DNA of 64,000 bases from Aurantibrevibacter litoralis (GCF_034651555.1 NZ_JAYEEQ010000006.1:62001-126000); one strand, 5' to 3'. Positions 50,783 to 59,970 are shown, numbered from the stretch's first letter. Made by a program: numbers and translations. Notes: generated by a model not told the origin, from the sequence alone.

Positions 50783-53700
50783 ATGAGAACAAAATTTAAT
50801 GGAATCTTAACGCTTTTTCTAGCGTTGGTTGTGCAATTTTCCTTTGCACAACAAAAAACGATTACCGGTACAATTACAGATCAGGATGGTCTGCCGTTGC
50901 CCGGGGTAAATATCGTTGTAGAAGGGACTTCTGTTGGTACCCAATCCGATTTTGACGGGAATTACGCCATAAGCGCAAGTCCTGGCCAAAACTTATTGTT
51001 TACCTACATTGGTCAGAAATTAGAGCGTCGTTTGGTAGGAGCGCAAAACGCCATCAACGTGCAGATGACCGAAGACGCCCAAGCCTTGGAAGAGGTTATT
51101 GTAACCGCTCAGGGGATTACCAGAGAAAAGAAATCCTTAGGATATGCCGTTGCCGAGGTGAATTCTGAACAATTGGAGCAACGCTCAGAAGGTGACATTG
51201 GGCGGGTGCTTTCCGGGAAAGCCTCAGGTTTGCAGATTACCCAACAAAGCGGTCTTTCCGGATCGGGAACCAGTATCGTTATTCGAGGTCTGAGCACTTT
51301 TAGTGGTAGCAACCAGCCCTTATTTATTGTAGACGGAGTACCTTTTAGTAGTGACACCAATGGGCAATCTCAAAATGGTGGGGACAATGACTTCGTTAAT
51401 GGAAATAATGGGTCGAGTCGCTTTTTGGATTTAGATCCGAACAGCATTGAAAGTGTAAACGTCTTAAAGGGTTTGGCAGCAGCCACGCTTTATGGAACTC
51501 AAGGACGTAACGGGGTAATCTTGATTACCACCAAAAATGGCGCTGCCGGCGGCGGCAACAAAAAATTTGAAGTTACCGTGCAATCCTCGGTTTTCTTCAA
51601 TGAAATTGCCTCTTTACCCGATTACCAAAATGAGTATGGTAACGGTTTTGACCAAGCTTTTGGCTGGTTCTTTAGCAACTGGGGGCCCAACTTTCGTGCC
51701 GGAGGTATCGACGGCTTTCTTAATGCCGGTGGTGGTATAGCGGCTGATGGCACACTACCCCACCCGTACTATACCGCCTCGTTCAGTGATGCGTTCCCTG
51801 AATTTGAAGGGGTGCGATATCAATATAAACCTTATAATAATGTAGAGGCTTTTTTCAGGACGGGTACGGTTACCAACAACTCTGTCAATGTAGGCGGAAG
51901 TTCTGCCGATGGCAAGTTTTCGTACAACACCAACTTCAGCAACTTAAGCGATGAAGGGTTTACGCCGGGCAATAAGCTTACCCGAAATACCTTTGGTATT
52001 GGTGGTCGTGCTGAATTGTCGAATAAATTTACCACATCCGGTGCCTTAAACTTTACCCGTACCGATTTTAAATCCCCTCCGGTGGCGGCAGGAGATGGTA
52101 ACGCCGTATTTGACACGTCAACAGGATCTTCCATTTTTTCCAATATCTTTTTCACCCCCCGAAGTGTGGATTTAATAGGGTTGCCTTTCGAAAATCCTTT
52201 GGACGGTTCCAGTGTGTATTACCGCCAGAATAACAGTATACAACACCCTTTGTGGACGGTAGCCAATGCGCAAACCAGACAAGAAACCTACCGGGTTTTT
52301 GGTAATGCGTCACTTACTTATTTGATCAATGACAACCTTAATGTAACGTATAGGGCAGGTATCGATGTGTACAGCGAAAACAACACCAATTCCCAAAATA
52401 AAGGTGGGGTTTCTGACAATACCCAGTTGCGGGCCGGAATTTACCAAACCTGGAATAACACCAATACCATTTGGGATCATAACTTGTTGCTAAACGGACA
52501 ATATAGTCTTTCGGAATCTATTGGCATGACCTTTAACGCCGGTATTACCTCCAGAAGGGAAATTTTTGATCAAAATGGGGTGTCCAGTAGCGGACAACAA
52601 GTATTTGGGGTTCTACGTCATTTTAACTTCGGACTTCAGGACGAAATTCAGTTCTTTCGAGAGCGGAATATTACAGGAGCCTACGGGCAGGTGGATTTCG
52701 ATTACAAGCGATTTTTATACTTAAATGTATCGGGACGTAACGATTGGGTGTCTAACTTAGAGTCGGAAAACAGGGCTATTTTTTATCCAAGTGCCAGCGT
52801 ATCTTTTATTCCTACAACAGCCATTGAAGGACTTAAAGATAGTAAAGCCTTGAACTACCTTAAAATCCGTGCTGGTTACGGAACGTCCGCCAACTTTCCT
52901 ACCGGATTTCCAACAGCAAATACCCTGACACTTAATACACAACGCTTTCAGGATTCTGGTGGCAGCAATGTGGTAATCAACACAACCAGCAGCGTTTTGG
53001 GTAACCCTGGTTTGGAACCGGAAACTTTGGAAGAATTTGAGGTTGGGATCGAATCGCGCTGGTGGAACAACCGCATTAACCTAGAGGTGTCTGCTTACCT
53101 GAGAACTACACAAGACCTAATTGTAGATCGAGCTTTGGATCCATCAACAGGCTTTGAGTCGACCCAAACCAATATTGGGGAAATTGAAGGCGAAGGCGTG
53201 GAAGTGGATTTAGGTATCGATCTTTTTCAACCAAAAACAAGTGATGGCTTTGGATGGAATGTGAATACCAACTGGACGCTCAACGAATCAGAGGTTACCG
53301 ATCTGGGTGCCGATACCGATCTTATCGTTTTTGCCGGATTTAGCAATTTAGGTAACGCTGCCATTAAAGGACAACCATTAGGTGTTTTGGTAGGTAGCCG
53401 AATTTTAAGGGATGATGCCGGGAACTTTTTAGTCGATGGCCAAGGAAACTATGTGATCGAAGAAGGCCAATTTAAAATAGGGGATCCTAATCCGGATTGG
53501 ACGCTTAACGTGTCGAACACCTTTAAGTACAAGAATTTCAACCTAAATTTCTTGGTAAATTATACCCACGGTGGGGATATATATTCTCAAACCATAGCGA
53601 CCCTTCTGGGAAGAGGTTTAACTACAGACACTTCAGACAGGCGCGAATCCTTTATTTTACCGGGGGTTTCACAAGCCACGGGCCAACCGAACAACGTACA

Positions 53701-54022
53701 GATCAACAACTCCGGCTTTTATTTTGACAACATATTGTTTGGCCCTAATGAACTGCAGGTGTACGATGCATCTGTCATCCGTTTACAGGAATTATCCTTA
53801 GGCTATAGCCTTCCTTCTAAATTTTTGGATAAGACGCCTTTTGGCACAGTATCCTTTACCTTAACAGGTTTTAACCTTTGGTTCGATGCCATAAACACTC
53901 CAGATGGAGTCAATTTTGATCCTAACGTAGCCGGTGTCGGCGTAGGGAACAGCAGGGGCTTCGATTTCATGAACGGTCCCAGTTCCAGACGCTACGGTTT
54001 TAGTGTAAAAGCCACATTCTAA
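50783..54022 (+). CDS. SusC/RagA-family TonB-linked outer membrane protein
   Basis: A 1079-residue outer-membrane transporter. A signal peptide (1-22, ending SFAQQ) precedes a carboxypeptidase-regulatory-like domain (ITGTITDQDGLPLPGVNIVV, about 26-95), the TonB-box-like EEVIVTAQGITREKK, a plug with SGLSGSGTSIVIRGLSTFSG and FIVDGVPFSS, and a long beta-barrel ending KATF. It should import an oligosaccharide, peptide or similar nutrient together with the SusD partner that starts 14 nt downstream. No glycosidase or regulator gene is adjacent, so the substrate cannot be inferred. Confidence 0.95.
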   Translation: MRTKFNGILTLFLALVVQFSFAQQKTITGTITDQDGLPLPGVNIVVEGTSVGTQSDFDGNYAISASPGQNLLFTYIGQKLERRLVGAQNAINVQMTEDAQALEEVIVTAQGITREKKSLGYAVAEVNSEQLEQRSEGDIGRVLSGKASGLQITQQSGLSGSGTSIVIRGLSTFSGSNQPLFIVDGVPFSSDTNGQSQNGGDNDFVNGNNGSSRFLDLDPNSIESVNVLKGLAAATLYGTQGRNGVILITTKNGAAGGGNKKFEVTVQSSVFFNEIASLPDYQNEYGNGFDQAFGWFFSNWGPNFRAGGIDGFLNAGGGIAADGTLPHPYYTASFSDAFPEFEGVRYQYKPYNNVEAFFRTGTVTNNSVNVGGSSADGKFSYNTNFSNLSDEGFTPGNKLTRNTFGIGGRAELSNKFTTSGALNFTRTDFKSPPVAAGDGNAVFDTSTGSSIFSNIFFTPRSVDLIGLPFENPLDGSSVYYRQNNSIQHPLWTVANAQTRQETYRVFGNASLTYLINDNLNVTYRAGIDVYSENNTNSQNKGGVSDNTQLRAGIYQTWNNTNTIWDHNLLLNGQYSLSESIGMTFNAGITSRREIFDQNGVSSSGQQVFGVLRHFNFGLQDEIQFFRERNITGAYGQVDFDYKRFLYLNVSGRNDWVSNLESENRAIFYPSASVSFIPTTAIEGLKDSKALNYLKIRAGYGTSANFPTGFPTANTLTLNTQRFQDSGGSNVVINTTSSVLGNPGLEPETLEEFEVGIESRWWNNRINLEVSAYLRTTQDLIVDRALDPSTGFESTQTNIGEIEGEGVEVDLGIDLFQPKTSDGFGWNVNTNWTLNESEVTDLGADTDLIVFAGFSNLGNAAIKGQPLGVLVGSRILRDDAGNFLVDGQGNYVIEEGQFKIGDPNPDWTLNVSNTFKYKNFNLNFLVNYTHGGDIYSQTIATLLGRGLTTDTSDRRESFILPGVSQATGQPNNVQINNSGFYFDNILFGPNELQVYDASVIRLQELSLGYSLPSKFLDKTPFGTVSFTLTGFNLWFDAINTPDGVNFDPNVAGVGVGNSRGFDFMNGPSSRRYGFSVKATF

Positions 54023-54036
54023 TAAAAAAATAGACG

Positions 54037-55704
54037 ATGAAAAATATTTTTAAACTTGCATTTATCGGGATTATCGGGATCTTTATATTCCACTCCTGTG
54101 AAACAACCGAACTAGACCTTACGGAGAATCCTAATGCGCTCTCTCCGGAACAAGCGGATGTTGATTTCTTTTTAAACTCCGTTCAATTGCGTTATGCGGC
54201 TGTCATCGACAGTTTAGGAGAAGACGCAGGTGGCTTGGTGCGTCTGAGCGACTTTCAATTCCGAAACTACCTCAACTCCTTCGGGCCTAATGAGTTTGAT
54301 CGAGAATGGGAAGCCGTATATAGAGAAATATTGGCTGATATCCGTGCCATGGAACCACTAGCGCAAGAAAATGAACAATTTCTTCACCTTGGTATAGCCA
54401 ATGTGATCGAAGCCGACGTGATGACGAGTTTGGTCGACTTTTTTGGAGATATTCCTTACACGGAGGCCATTACAGCCCTTAGTGAGGCCAACTTTAACCC
54501 AAAATTAGATTCCGGTGCCAGTATCTACGAAGCGGCTATTGGCCTGTTAGACCAAGCCATCAGCAATTTTAACAGAGATGACTTTTCTGCCGAACCGGCC
54601 ATAGATTTCTACTATGATGGTGATTATGATAAATGGATAAAATTGGCCAATACCCTAAAAATGAAGCTCTATTTGCAAAGCCGATTGGTGGATGCTACGG
54701 CTATCAGCAAATTCAATGCTATTGTAGCTTCAGGCAATTACATCACCAGTTCGGCAGACGATTTTCAGTTTCAATGGCGTACCAATCCGGTACAACCCGA
54801 TACGCGGCATCCCAATTACGCTCAGAATTATGCGCCAACCGGTGCAGGGGATTACGTAGCCAATTGGTTGGTGAATGAAATGCAGACAAGCAACGATCCG
54901 AGGCTTCGGTATTACTTTTACAGGCAAACGAATGCTGTACCCGGGCAAGCTGGAGCTCCTCCAAATGAAGAACAAATATCTTGCTCTTTAGAAACACCTC
55001 CCCAACATTACATTGATGGCGGCTTTACTTTCTGTGGATTGCCTAATGGATATTGGGGAAGAGATCATGGGGATAACGACGGTATCCCCCCGGATGGACT
55101 ATTGCGTACCGCACATGGAGTATATCCTGCCGGAGGAATGTTTGATGATAATCGATTTAGCCGAATTAACCAAGGTTTTGGAGCTCAAGGCGCGGGTATA
55201 ACTCCCATCATGTTGGCCTCATGGGTCGATTTTATGAAAGCCGAAGTGGCTATGCTTACGAATCCTGTCAATGGCAGAGCTGACTTATTGGCCGGCGTTG
55301 AAAAGTCGGTGACCAAGGTATTGGCATTTGGCCCATTGGATGCTACTGCCGATGAAAGCTTCTTTGCAACCCCGGCGGAAGTTACCGCACATAGTACTGC
55401 CGTGGCTACTGCTTTTGATGCGGCTACTAATGATGGCAAATGGAACATAATGGCACAGCAATACTGGATTGCCGGTTATGGTAACGGTATTGGAAATTGG
55501 AATTTCTACAGACGAACCGGATTCCCAACCACATTGCAACCCAATCGTGAGCCTTTAGCCGGCGCAGGTGGCTTTATACGTTCGTTTAGATATCCTGCGA
55601 GCGCGGCAAACAACAACACCAATATTCAACAGCGGCAAAGTGTGACCACTCAGGTATTTTGGGATACTAACCCACCTTCACCTGGTTTCCCAATAGCCAA
55701 CTAA
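54037..55704 (+). CDS. SusD/RagB-family surface lipoprotein
   Basis: A 555-residue surface lipoprotein with lipobox IFHSC (lipidated Cys20). The N-terminus TTELDLTENPNALSPEQADV and the long helical repeats (IANVIEADVMTSLVDFFGDIPYTEA, WIKLANTLKMKLYLQSRLVD) match the SusD-like group 2 family. It forms the lid of the SusC transporter. It is the second gene of a three-gene operon. Confidence 0.93.
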   Translation: MKNIFKLAFIGIIGIFIFHSCETTELDLTENPNALSPEQADVDFFLNSVQLRYAAVIDSLGEDAGGLVRLSDFQFRNYLNSFGPNEFDREWEAVYREILADIRAMEPLAQENEQFLHLGIANVIEADVMTSLVDFFGDIPYTEAITALSEANFNPKLDSGASIYEAAIGLLDQAISNFNRDDFSAEPAIDFYYDGDYDKWIKLANTLKMKLYLQSRLVDATAISKFNAIVASGNYITSSADDFQFQWRTNPVQPDTRHPNYAQNYAPTGAGDYVANWLVNEMQTSNDPRLRYYFYRQTNAVPGQAGAPPNEEQISCSLETPPQHYIDGGFTFCGLPNGYWGRDHGDNDGIPPDGLLRTAHGVYPAGGMFDDNRFSRINQGFGAQGAGITPIMLASWVDFMKAEVAMLTNPVNGRADLLAGVEKSVTKVLAFGPLDATADESFFATPAEVTAHSTAVATAFDAATNDGKWNIMAQQYWIAGYGNGIGNWNFYRRTGFPTTLQPNREPLAGAGGFIRSFRYPASAANNNTNIQQRQSVTTQVFWDTNPPSPGFPIAN

Positions 55705-55731
55705 TTTGGTATAACGTTAAAATAAATGACA

Positions 55732-56601
55732 ATGAAAAAAATATATAATATTTCTCTTTTAGCACTCCTATCCCTAATTTGGGTAGGATGCGAAAACGAT
55801 GATGCAGCTCCCAATAGAGCCCTTGCAGAAACAACCAACGGAGCTGTATTGCGGACTTTTGAAGTGGAGAGTGGTGTGTTTAACTTTTTTGACACCACAT
55901 CTGAATTTTCTGTTACCTTTGGGGAACAGGATGCCGAAGATGGAGACCTAATGCAATCAGTGGACGTATTTGTTACGTTACAGAAAAGAACCCCAGCCGG
56001 CAGCTTTCAGGATGCTGGCAGTGAAGTCCTTTTAAGAACCATTAGTGCAAGTGAGTTTAGCATTGATGAATTTGGGCTACCACGAACTAACCTCACTGCT
56101 TCTCTAGATCAAGTGCTTGCAACTTTGGGAATAACCACCAATGATTTTGTGGGTGGCGATCGGATACAATTTCGCTTGTTGTTGAATCTGACTGACGGTA
56201 GGACTTTCACCGTAGGCGATGCCGCCGGAAACGTAGAAAGTTCCTCCTTTTTTAGATCTCCATATAGGTACTTCGCAACAGTAGCCTGTATTCCGTTGAA
56301 CCCGGTGGCTGGTGAGTACACTTTCGACCTTCTCGACAATTTTGGTGATGGCTGGGATGGCGCCTTTTTAACGGTAACCATTGATGGCGTTAGCCAGGAT
56401 ATCACGGTAACCACAGATCAGGGTGATGTAGCCGTACATGTCTTTAACGTTCCCGTAGGTACGGAAGAATTTACCATTGAATACACTGCTGGTAGTTTTG
56501 AGGGCGAACATGAATACAAAATTCTGTTGGACGGCGAAGAGATATTTAGCGACGGTCCTGGACCAGGTGTTGGTCTCGTTACATTAAGTATTTGTCCTTA
56601 A
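55732..56601 (+). CDS. Lipoprotein with GDGWDGA motif, SusE-like position
   Basis: A 289-residue lipoprotein (MKKIYNISLLALLSLIWVGC, lipidated Cys20); an ATG two codons earlier at 55726 is possible. The first two thirds look beta-rich without recognised family; the C-terminal ~90 residues begin with FDLLDNFGDGWDGAFLTVTI, a motif that recurs in secreted proteins of marine bacteria, and end VGLVTLSICP. Third gene of the SusCD operon, where accessory surface binding proteins are typically found; a binding role is inferred. A strong terminator follows. Confidence 0.83.
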   Translation: MKKIYNISLLALLSLIWVGCENDDAAPNRALAETTNGAVLRTFEVESGVFNFFDTTSEFSVTFGEQDAEDGDLMQSVDVFVTLQKRTPAGSFQDAGSEVLLRTISASEFSIDEFGLPRTNLTASLDQVLATLGITTNDFVGGDRIQFRLLLNLTDGRTFTVGDAAGNVESSSFFRSPYRYFATVACIPLNPVAGEYTFDLLDNFGDGWDGAFLTVTIDGVSQDITVTTDQGDVAVHVFNVPVGTEEFTIEYTAGSFEGEHEYKILLDGEEIFSDGPGPGVGLVTLSICP

Positions 56602-56630
56602 GCCCAATTTTTGGTAGAATAAGAATATAC

Positions 56631-56664
56631 ATAGGGATGCTCCAAAAAGCATCCCTATTTTTTT
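56631..56664 (+). terminator. Rho-independent terminator of the SusCD operon
   Basis: A perfect 10-bp stem ATAGGGATGC/GCATCCCTAT around an 8-nt loop, followed by a T-run. It lies 30 nt after the third gene's stop. Confidence 0.95.
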
Positions 56665-56722
56665 AATAATGGCAGCAATAAAACCCTATATTTAGGTAGG
56701 TAATCAATTAATAACACGTACT

Positions 56723-57475
56723 ATGAAAACATCCTTATTTTTACTTTTTTGTTTTTGCAGCGGAATCTTTTGTATTGCGCAACAGCGGGCACAATTTGGA
56801 AATTTACCAAGTGGTGCCTCCCCACAAGACAACCTTTTACGAGTACAACCTGCTTTTAACCAATTCTTTGTTCATCTTAAAGGTACAGAAACCACGGTAA
56901 ATGTATCTAAAGCCTTGGGCACACCCTTTGAAGATGAAAATTTTAGCAAAGGTCAATTGTATGACAAGGATGAGTTTTTAGGCGATTTTTACCTGCGCTA
57001 TAACGCCTACGATGATCAAATAGAGTTAAAAAAGACCACACTTCCGGAGGAAACCGTACAAGGACTTGTAAAAAACAGTAATTTTAGAGCTCGCTATAAA
57101 AATGTCGATTTAAGTTACCGTGCTTTTACCGATACCAAAGGGACTATCTCCACCGGCTACCTACACCTACTGGTAAATGGATCTTCATCAAAGCTTTTTA
57201 AAAGGCTCAAAGCCATATATGTACCCGCCACGACCCCCATTAATCCCCAAACGCGTCCTACTCCAAGTAGGTTTGTCCAGTTTGAAACATTCTTTGTTAG
57301 CCTTAACGGTATCGATCAAATTATGGAAATGCCTCAACAGACATCCAAGTTTATAGCCCTTTTTGAAAAATCAATGCAGTCCACCCTAAGAAGCTACATG
57401 AAGGAAAACAAACTTAAACTTAAAGAAGAAAAAGATCTTATCGTTTTGTTCAATTATATCAACACCACTTTTTAG
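56723..57475 (+). CDS. Hypothetical secreted protein, 250 aa
   Basis: A signal peptide (1-20, LFLLFCFCSGIFCIAQ) with a SPI-like site precedes a soluble domain of mixed alpha/beta character, including an ETTVNVSKALGTPFEDENFS segment and a C-terminal helix (YMKENKLKLKEEKDLIVLFN). I recognise no family. It has its own start after the SusCD terminator, and rlmB follows 273 nt downstream. Confidence 0.8.
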   Translation: MKTSLFLLFCFCSGIFCIAQQRAQFGNLPSGASPQDNLLRVQPAFNQFFVHLKGTETTVNVSKALGTPFEDENFSKGQLYDKDEFLGDFYLRYNAYDDQIELKKTTLPEETVQGLVKNSNFRARYKNVDLSYRAFTDTKGTISTGYLHLLVNGSSSKLFKRLKAIYVPATTPINPQTRPTPSRFVQFETFFVSLNGIDQIMEMPQQTSKFIALFEKSMQSTLRSYMKENKLKLKEEKDLIVLFNYINTTF

Positions 57476-57735
57476 AGTAATCACTAAATTCTTCATGTAA
57501 GCCTTATCTACATGCCATAATGTGAACTATTGATCTAATAACCCAACAACCCAAATGGATTAATCGAACTAAAGTCGATATTCACCTATTGTTTTGCATC
57601 CCTGTAAAGATCTCCTAAAAATTTCTTGTGAAATTTGCAAACAGCACTCCGGGGAAAAACTAAAAAGCTTCTGATTGTTTTTTGCGAAAAAAAATGTTCA
57701 AGCTTCCAACACATATACCACTTCCGTTTTATACC

Positions 57736-57743
57736 TACCTTTG
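57736..57743 (+). promoter_or_regulatory. Candidate -7 promoter element of rlmB
   Basis: TACCTTTG matches TAnnTTTG and ends 5 nt before the ATG at 57749, predicting a leaderless or nearly leaderless transcript and excluding upstream in-frame starts. Confidence 0.55.
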
Positions 57744-57748
57744 CCCTT

Positions 57749-58495
57749 ATGGAAAACAACACTCAAATTTACGGTATACGCGCAATTATAGAAGCACTAC
57801 AAGCCGACAAACCCGTGGATAAGATCTTTATCCAAAAAGGACTGCGAGGCGATTTGTCGCGAGAACTGGAAACCCTAATACGGCACAAAGGGATTGGCGT
57901 CTCGTATGTTCCTGTGGAAAAACTAAACCGCCTTAGCAAAAACAACCACCAGGGCGTTATCGCTACCATTTCTCCCATTTCTTTTTATAGCCTAGAGGAG
58001 TTGGTAGAAAACGCAATTGCGCATAAGGAAAAGCCCCTTTTTCTACTCTTGGATCAACTCTCGGATGTACGCAACTTTGGAGCCGTTATCCGAACGGCTG
58101 AGTGTACAGGTGTTGATGGGATCATTATCCAAAAAAAAGGAGGCGCTCCGGTTACAGCAGACACCATAAAGACCTCTGCAGGGGCGGTCTTTAAAGTGCC
58201 GATTGCAAAAGTAGACCACCTTAAAGATGCGGTTTTTTATCTTCAGGCCTCAGGCATCAAGGTGATAGCCGCCTCCGAAAAAACCAACAACACCATTTAT
58301 TCCGTTTCCTTTAACGAACCATGCGCTATAATAATGGGTGCCGAGGATACAGGGATTTCTCCTTCGATTTTAAAGGTCGTGGATGCCACTGCCAAACTTC
58401 CCCTTATGGGGAAAATAGGTTCGCTTAATGTTTCCGTGGCCTGCGGTGTTTTTCTGTACGAAGTGGTACGACAGCGAATGATAGTTGATGGTTGA
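57749..58495 (+). CDS. rlmB: TrmH/SpoU-family 23S rRNA 2'-O-methyltransferase RlmB
   Basis: A 248-residue SPOUT methyltransferase expected to methylate G2251 of 23S rRNA. An N-terminal substrate-binding domain (IYGIRAIIEALQADKPVDKI) is followed by the knot domain: LDQLSDVRNFGAVIRTAECT (Arg and Asn of motif 1), IIMGAEDTGIS and the C-terminal KIGSLNVSVACGVFLYEVVR. The start MENNTQIYG at 57749 is chosen from the family N-terminus and the promoter; the frame is open to 57635. The last four codons before TGA lie in a heptamer array. Confidence 0.92.
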   Translation: MENNTQIYGIRAIIEALQADKPVDKIFIQKGLRGDLSRELETLIRHKGIGVSYVPVEKLNRLSKNNHQGVIATISPISFYSLEELVENAIAHKEKPLFLLLDQLSDVRNFGAVIRTAECTGVDGIIIQKKGGAPVTADTIKTSAGAVFKVPIAKVDHLKDAVFYLQASGIKVIAASEKTNNTIYSVSFNEPCAIIMGAEDTGISPSILKVVDATAKLPLMGKIGSLNVSVACGVFLYEVVRQRMIVDG

Positions 58496-58559
58496 CCGTT
58501 GATAGTTGACGGTTGACCGTTGATGGTTGATGGTTGATGGTTGATGGTTGATGGTTGAT
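58483..58559 (+). repeat. Heptanucleotide tandem array C
   Basis: Eleven in-register 7-nt units, mostly GGTTGAT with C/A variants at the ends. The first 13 bases encode the terminal residues and stop of rlmB. It lies in the convergent gap with the rhomboid gene. Confidence 0.92.
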
Positions 58560-58650
58560 GGTTTTTACCTTAAAAAAAACTTCTTTGCTTTTTTAAAAAA
58601 AAGCATCCTACATTTAGTTGCTTCACACAAAAACTCCAACAGCACCCGCA

Positions 58651-59412
58651 TCAGTCTTCATCCTCTTTCGTGTTGCGCTTGTAATAATACCTGATTTTAA
58701 TTTTTTTATCTTCACCTAATACTTGGGTCTCCTCAGTTGGGGGTTCTTGAGGGGATTCAATAAAGTTACCATCTTCGTCAAAATGTTGCATAAATTCATC
58801 GTTTTCCTCCGAATAATCCTCTTGTTCCCAAAAGTATTTTTTGGGTGAAGGTGTCTTCGTTTTTATCAAAACCGCAAGCAAAAGTCCTGTTAAGAAACCG
58901 CCCAAATGGCCTTCCCAAGAAATACCATCTTCAACCGGAAAAATATACCAGACCAAACTGCCATAAATAAAAACAATAATCAGGGAAAGCGCTATCAATC
59001 GATAGTATTTGGTAAAAATCCCCTTAAAAAAAATAAAACTTACTAACACATAAATAATTCCACTTGCACCAATATGGTACGATGGTCTTCCTATACCCCA
59101 AGTTATACCCCCGGACATAAGCATACCGATAAGGAGTACCTGCCATGCGCTATTTCTATAAAAGTAAAACAAGGCTGCAGTTAATAGGATCAAAGGCAGC
59201 GTATTGTTATATAAATGCGACACGGAACCATGAATAAAAGGGCTTAGCACAATACCTATTAAGCCAGAAAAGGTCCTGGGTAATACTCCCAAGGATGTGA
59301 AATTGAAACCAAACCTAACCTCTACCCAATACACAAACCATAATACCAAAGCAAAGAGTAAAGGCAATCCAATTACAGAATTATCGAATTTAAAATAGGG
59401 TTCCTGTTCCAT
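58651..59412 (-). CDS. Rhomboid-family intramembrane serine protease
   Basis: A 253-residue protein when started at ATG 59412 (MEQEPYFKFDNSVIG); the frame is open to 59472. Five to six TM segments span about 11-185. The catalytic Ser is in HIGASGIIY (GxSG) and the His in WEGHLGGF, with an HGSVSHLYNNT segment supplying the oxyanion residues. A hydrophilic acidic tail (about 190-253) with ENDEFMQHFDEDGN follows. It cleaves TM substrates in the membrane; targets unknown. Confidence 0.9.
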   Translation of the reverse strand: MEQEPYFKFDNSVIGLPLLFALVLWFVYWVEVRFGFNFTSLGVLPRTFSGLIGIVLSPFIHGSVSHLYNNTLPLILLTAALFYFYRNSAWQVLLIGMLMSGGITWGIGRPSYHIGASGIIYVLVSFIFFKGIFTKYYRLIALSLIIVFIYGSLVWYIFPVEDGISWEGHLGGFLTGLLLAVLIKTKTPSPKKYFWEQEDYSEENDEFMQHFDEDGNFIESPQEPPTEETQVLGEDKKIKIRYYYKRNTKEDED

Positions 59413-59480
59413 TGATCCATTTTTGAGATGGTTATCCGGTCTTACAACCGCTAAGTTATAAAAACCCGACAATTATGTTA

Positions 59481-59510
59481 CCTTCAGCTTCCCTCTTCAG
59501 AGGGGAACTT
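59481..59510. repeat. Hybrid palindrome P1 (possible excision scar)
   Basis: CCTTCAGCTTCCCTCTTCAG followed by AGGGGAACTT. The left flank CCTTCAGCT is the one beside palindromes P3/P4, and the right flank GGGGAACTTAATTCGGTG is the one beside P5. The palindrome core is CCCTCT-TC-AGAGGG. Confidence 0.6.
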
Positions 59511-59587
59511 AATTCGGTGCAATCCCAGGCTTGTAACATACAATCCAAATATCGTTGCACATTTGCTTTTGGTTTTTACACACCCCC
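59501..59587 (+). repeat. 87-bp direct repeat, copy A
   Basis: Matches 60418-60504 with a single substitution seen (ATCCAAA versus ATCAAAA). It runs from the right arm of palindrome P1 to ACACACCCCC. A further homologous block follows at about 59624-59669. Confidence 0.88.
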
Positions 59588-59855
59588 GGCCCACTTCGGT
59601 AGGCTCAGTGCAACGCCTCTCAAGAGGGGAACTTATTTGATCCTTCGTTCCGACCTTTTTGAAATCGATTGACCCGGGTGCTTGGTCGGTGTTTTTTTAA
59701 TACAAAAAAAAACAATCCCATTTATCAGGCACAAAATACGCATAGCCCTACTCTTGATGGCTGAAATTTCCCGTAAGCGAGGGGTCAACGGCATTGGTCA
59801 ATTGTTTTTTTATCCTGTTATTTATCTTTGAGGTTTTGAAAAAGCGAAAATACCT

Positions 59856-59945
59856 TCAGCTCCCCTCTTGAGAGGGGTCGGGGGTGTGTTCTTTGAAATT
59901 GGCAATATAGCGTACCATTGCCCTCAACACATTGTATATCTGTAT
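59856..59945 (-). pseudogene. 3' remnant of a second DUF559 gene
   Basis: Read on the minus strand the frame gives YNVLRAMVRYIANFKEHTPD and then PSQEGS and a stop at 59858-59856. This aligns with the end of the intact neighbour (DNVVRAIEDYITNFEKHTSG then PSQEGS). No start or catalytic region remains. The stop and the last codons are encoded by palindrome P3. Confidence 0.75.
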
Positions 59946-59970
59946 TTAAACTTAATATTCGACCCCACCT

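Noticed and set aside
59475..59672. 65-aa plus-strand frame
   Set aside because: It is encoded by the direct repeat and palindromes, and matches nothing recognisable.
59673..59852. Possible tRNA or small RNA before the DUF559 remnant
   Set aside because: No cloverleaf or conserved tRNA bases could be formed; only a weak hairpin near 59668-59690 followed by T.
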